This document shows positions 62,825 to 64,000 of a stretch of DNA of 64,000 nt, piece after piece; position 1 is the first letter of the stretch; every line of letters starts with the position of its first letter. Below the pieces are notes generated by a model, which saw nothing but the letters and a program-made list of their open reading frames with translations, had not been told where the DNA came from and made no database searches. This DNA comes from CAVQSS01 sp963746605 (GTDB lineage: Bacteria; Desulfobacterota; RBG-13-43-22). The translations under genes were made by a program, and so were the position numbers. The stretch spans positions 1 through 64,000 of the forward strand of contig CAVVCH010000045.1 in the NCBI GenBank assembly GCA_963746605.1, given 5' to 3'.

Positions 62825-64000
62825 TTGGCCTTTAAAATTGAGATCATCGGTATCGGGAATGAACTGACCACCGGGCGCGTGCTGGACCGAAATGCCGGCT
62901 ATGCCGCCGGGCGGCTCAGTTCCTATGGGTTCGAGGTAACCCGGATCCTCTTCATCCCCGACCAGGCTAAGGAAATTCGAAAAACCCTCTTGCAGGCCCA
63001 CAAAAGGGCCGATGCCGTCCTGGTAACCGGGGGCCTGGGCGGAACCCTGGACGACATCACCGCGGAGGTGGCCGCCAAGACCTTCAATCGCGCTTTATGC
63101 CTCCACCTCGGCCTTCAGACCCAGATTAAACAGTTTTTTAAGAAAAGAAAGCTTCCCTGGGACCCGACGTACGACAAACTCGCCCTCCTGCCGGAGGGGG
63201 TTCAATTATTTCATCCCCGGCCCAAGGCCTGCGGCTTTTTGATGGAAGAAGCGGGCAAGCCTCTTTTCTTTCTTCCGGGAGTTCCGGCCGAGATGCATCG
63301 GATCTTGGAACGACAAATCATCCCCCTCTTGCTTCAGCGGCATCCTCACCAGCCGGTAGTGAGACAAAGGGTTTATAAAATTTTTGGCCTCCTGGAGAAC
63401 GAAATCAATCAACGTTTGAAAAATCTGGAGCAAAAGGACGGCACGGTGCAGTTGGGTTTTTATCCCAACTTTCCCGAAAACCATCTGACCGTCCTGGTAC
63501 GAACCAACCAGGCCTTTCGGGCCGAACGCTTCCTGGACCAGTTGGAAACTGAGATCGAAGCCTCCCTAGGCGATACCATCGTGGCCCGCAACGACCAGAC
63601 CCTGGAAGAGGTCGTGGGAGAGCTGCTGACCCACAAAAAAATGACCCTGGCGGTGGCCGAATCCTGCAGCGGGGGATTGATCGGACACCGAATTACCAGT
63701 GTTCCGGGAAGCTCTGTTTATTTTGATGGCGGGGTAATCGTTTACAGCAACCGGGCCAAGATGGACTGGTTGGGGGTTCCCCGCCATCTTCTTTCCCGAT
63801 ATGGCGCCGTAAGCGAAGAAACCGCCCTGGCCATGGCCCGGGGGATCCTGGAAAAAAGCAAGGCCGATTTGGGCTTGGCCGTGACTGGAATTGCCGGACC
63901 CGGTGGCGGCACCTTGGAAAAACCGGTGGGCACGGTCTGGATTGCCTTAGCCTCCCCTCGGGGAATCAAGGCCGGACATTATCTTTTTGGGGGTCGCCGC
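62825..64000 (+). CDS. cinA: CinA-like competence/damage-inducible protein (runs off the window)
   Basis: 392 codons are visible and the frame is open at the right edge. TTG start at 62825, with GCAAGG about ten bases upstream. N-terminal MoaB/MogA-like (COG1058) domain: IEIIGIGNELTTGRVLDRNA, VLVTGGLGGTLDDIT, PLFFLPGVPAEMHRIL. The C-terminal nicotinamide-nucleotide amidase domain (about residue 265 on) reads LTHKKMTLAVAESCSGGLIGHRIT, with the Ser/Lys catalytic region, then SVYFDGGVIVYSN and LGLAVTGIAGPGGGT. The family cleaves NMN to nicotinate mononucleotide in pyridine-nucleotide salvage. Confidence 0.93.
   Translation, partial: MAFKIEIIGIGNELTTGRVLDRNAGYAAGRLSSYGFEVTRILFIPDQAKEIRKTLLQAHKRADAVLVTGGLGGTLDDITAEVAAKTFNRALCLHLGLQTQIKQFFKKRKLPWDPTYDKLALLPEGVQLFHPRPKACGFLMEEAGKPLFFLPGVPAEMHRILERQIIPLLLQRHPHQPVVRQRVYKIFGLLENEINQRLKNLEQKDGTVQLGFYPNFPENHLTVLVRTNQAFRAERFLDQLETEIEASLGDTIVARNDQTLEEVVGELLTHKKMTLAVAESCSGGLIGHRITSVPGSSVYFDGGVIVYSNRAKMDWLGVPRHLLSRYGAVSEETALAMARGILEKSKADLGLAVTGIAGPGGGTLEKPVGTVWIALASPRGIKAGHYLFGGRR

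Noticed and set aside
1..64000. tRNA, rRNA, riboswitch and transposase genes
   Set aside because: Read for conserved tRNA arms, rRNA segments, riboswitch cores before panB, folD and livK, and DDE/tyrosine recombinase motifs; none was seen. Scanning software could still find a cryptic one.

Overview
The window looks like a piece of an anaerobic, aromatic- and N-heterocycle-degrading Desulfobacterota (deltaproteobacterial) chromosome, possibly from a metagenome assembly. This is inferred from gene content: branched-chain-type ABC transporters next to CoA ligases, molybdenum hydroxylases of the 4-hydroxybenzoyl-CoA reductase type, a 6-hydroxynicotinate reductase, an MSHA/type IV pilus locus, and many short dispersed intergenic repeats. 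No rRNA, tRNA, CRISPR array or intact transposase was seen.

Layout. 1-7.3 kb: the end of a LivG/acyl-CoA ligase operon, a GAF-PAS-LuxR regulator, panB-panE. 7.3-13.4 kb: folD, then on the plus strand a small membrane protein, two PilT-type ATPases, small unknown genes, an alpha/beta hydrolase and a ferredoxin. 13.5-26.9 kb: orphan oppDF, then an MSHA-like pilus locus split around a control region at 23.2-23.5 kb. Its minus arm is mshI(PilM-PilN)-J-K-L-M-N; its plus arm carries prepilin-like proteins and a large minor-pilin candidate. 27-27.7 kb: a MazEF-like pair. 27.8-37.4 kb: a DUF362 protein divergent from an IclR regulator, then a phenylacetate-CoA-ligase-like enzyme, three 4-hydroxybenzoyl-CoA-reductase-type subunits and a second aryl-CoA/adenylate ligase. 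37.8-44.6 kb: UPF0280 gene, then an accessory island with HicBA, decayed SIR2 and GIY-YIG genes, NUDIX, a decayed toxin-antitoxin pair, and fragments of both flanking genes. 44.6-59.7 kb: a probable nicotinate regulon. 60-64 kb: WYL regulator, small genes, pgpA, cinA (running off the end).

The most interesting system is the 37.8-59.7 kb regulon. A divergent control region at 55.05-55.24 kb separates an XRE-cupin regulator, enamidase, PF06684 protein and MmsA-type dehydrogenase (plus strand) from an ABC transporter (livKHMGF), a three-subunit Mo hydroxylase, 6-hydroxynicotinate reductase and UPF0280 (minus strand). Enamidase yields 2-formylglutarate. That compound is a substituted malonate semialdehyde, so a CoA-acylating MmsA-type enzyme could convert it directly to glutaryl-CoA plus CO2. 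This would bypass the 2-(hydroxymethyl)glutarate/B12 mutase route of nicotinate-fermenting clostridia. It is inference, but precise and testable.

Caution: more than fifteen genes carry single-base frameshifts, mostly +1 in homopolymers and lying in otherwise intact conserved proteins. Assembly or sequencing error is the likeliest cause, so such genes are described across the whole interval and should not be read as true pseudogenes without checking the reads. The SIR2, GIY-YIG, UPF0280-copy and hnr-fragment loci show larger deletions and do look decayed.
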